A stretch of DNA of 64,000 bases from Aeoliella straminimaris (GTDB taxonomy: Bacteria > Planctomycetota > Planctomycetia > Pirellulales > Lacipirellulaceae), in contig NZ_JAMXLR010000055.1 of NCBI RefSeq assembly GCF_024054565.1, positions 62,001 to 126,000 of the forward strand, given 5' to 3'. A program made the translations under genes and the position numbers. Of the stretch, positions 63,192 through 64,000 are shown in pieces (positions within the stretch are counted from its first letter, which is position 1; every line of letters starts with the position of its first letter). The notes below the pieces were generated by a model. It was not told the DNA's origin, ran no database searches, and saw only the letters and a list, made by a program, of their open reading frames with translations.

Positions 63192-64000
63192 CAGTGTTTA
63201 GCCATTCGAAGCGGTTGCCCGTCGCACAATTCCGCCCAGCGATCGTTGGACGTGGCCTGGAGTGCTGCCTCGAGTCGATCCGTGGCATCCTCCCACGAGT
63301 AGGAGTTCGCAGTGGAATATGCCAACTCGGACATGCGTACCCATTCGGCAGCTGGCATCGCAACCGTACGGCAAATCGCGTCGGCCATCGCTGGTGAATT
63401 TTCTTGGGGGACGAGAATGCCACCTCCTTGGCCGATCAACTCAGGGGCGGCCCCGGCAGGTGTGCCAATCACCGGCGTGCGGCAAGCCATCGCTTCCAGA
63501 ATCGGCAGTCCAAATCCCTCCACACGACTCGAGAAGAGCCATGCATCGCACGAGGAGTAAATCGACGGAATTTCGGACTGTTTAGGTCGATGCCAGTAAC
63601 GATCGATCACTCTGCGATCAGACTCGTTGCGGAGAGTCGCCCGCCCAAATGCATGCACGTTGAAGTCGCATTCCTCTCTGGCCAAATGGATCGCCTCCAA
63701 GGCAATGTCGGATCCTTTATAGCCATACCCGCCAAACATAAAGCCAATCGTAGGCGAATCACCTTTCGACCTGGGCGCCGTGGTGAACTGACGGCAATCC
63801 ACGGCGTTGGGAACCGTGAATGCTAGGAAGTCGTCATATTCATCTGCCATCACCTGGCGAAGCCATTCCGAAACGCAGATCTTTCGCAGCGGCAACTGGT
63901 AGGTTCGCCTGCTTCGATCTTGCGGTAGACTGGCATGGACCTCGTGATGTTGCACAAGATAGAACTTCGCTCCCTTGCTCTGATCGAAGTTGGCCAGCCA
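63191..64000 (-). CDS. Glycosyltransferase family 4, partial (5' end outside window)
   Basis: The frame is open to the window edge (269 residues seen). FYLVQHHEV and ICVSEWLRQVM are typical of the GT-B N-terminal half; FGGYGYKGSDIALEAI, CDAWLFSSRVEGFGLPILEAMACRTPVIGT and GAAPELIG are the C-terminal nucleotide-sugar site with an E-x7-E motif. The stop overlaps the start of the polymerase gene (ATGA at 63188-63193 region). Confidence 0.9.
   Translation of the reverse strand, partial: WLANFDQSKGAKFYLVQHHEVHASLPQDRSRRTYQLPLRKICVSEWLRQVMADEYDDFLAFTVPNAVDCRQFTTAPRSKGDSPTIGFMFGGYGYKGSDIALEAIHLAREECDFNVHAFGRATLRNESDRRVIDRYWHRPKQSEIPSIYSSCDAWLFSSRVEGFGLPILEAMACRTPVIGTPAGAAPELIGQGGGILVPQENSPAMADAICRTVAMPAAEWVRMSELAYSTANSYSWEDATDRLEAALQATSNDRWAELCDGQPLRMAKH

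Noticed and set aside
1-64000. CRISPR array, tRNA or rRNA genes
   Set aside because: Reading by eye, I found no regularly spaced repeat array and no cloverleaf or rRNA-like stretch; a covariance-model search would be needed to exclude tRNAs fully.

Overview
The window reads as chromosomal DNA of a planctomycete, most likely a member of the Pirellulales. The evidence is a set of families typical of that phylum: a DUF1501 protein paired with a cytochrome-DUF1549-DUF1553 protein, a second planctomycete-type c-type cytochrome protein, TIGR03000 repeats, several sulfatases, PEP-CTERM and dockerin-like secreted proteins, a protein with an LEPR-like export motif, and a BlaI/M56 pair whose M56 member carries extra extracytoplasmic domains. 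Genus or species cannot be fixed from the sequence alone.

Region 1 to about 17.6 kb holds housekeeping and envelope genes: the end of a trypsin-like protease, coaD, a class V aminotransferase, an exported isoaspartyl methyltransferase, a GSYGS-repeat/TIGR03000 secreted protein with a clear terminator, an HTTM membrane protein and its overlapping partner, an SDR, a PEP-CTERM protein, a BlaI/M56 regulatory pair with two identical palindromes upstream, an iron-export-type permease, a c-type cytochrome protein and a small HExxH protein. Region 17.9 to 30.2 kb holds a glutaredoxin, ThiO, a LarA-like protein that overlaps ThiO, a DASS transporter, a HAMP protein, a small Tad-type secretion gene set, an exported phosphatase/arsenate-reductase-fold protein, a sialate O-acetylesterase, an FHA-EAL protein and a STAS protein. 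Region 30.4 to 36.9 kb is a catabolic block (DUF1501, PSCyt-DUF1549-DUF1553, two convergent sulfatases), probably for sulfated polysaccharides.

Region 37.8 to 64 kb is a large surface-glycan biosynthesis region. It contains at least six glycosyltransferases of GT2/GT4/GT61 type, an RmlC-type epimerase, two nucleotide-sugar epimerase/dehydratases, four sulfotransferases, a P-loop kinase-like protein, a hexapeptide acyltransferase, an O-antigen ligase/polymerase-like membrane protein, a beta-helix protein and a PEP-CTERM/dockerin protein. The most striking gene is an 886-residue fusion of an adenylation domain, a phosphopantetheine carrier domain and a membrane acyltransferase. Several genes overlap by 1-4 bases, which implies translational coupling. 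Taken together, the region looks built to make a sulfated and acyl-decorated exported polysaccharide (inference).

Transposase debris lies next to and inside the glycan region: an IS630-like fragment at 36.97-37.18 kb and an IS256-like remnant with candidate inverted ends at 59.76-60.23 kb. Beside the latter is an FkbM-type methyltransferase pseudogene with in-frame stops. This suggests repeated rearrangement of the locus.
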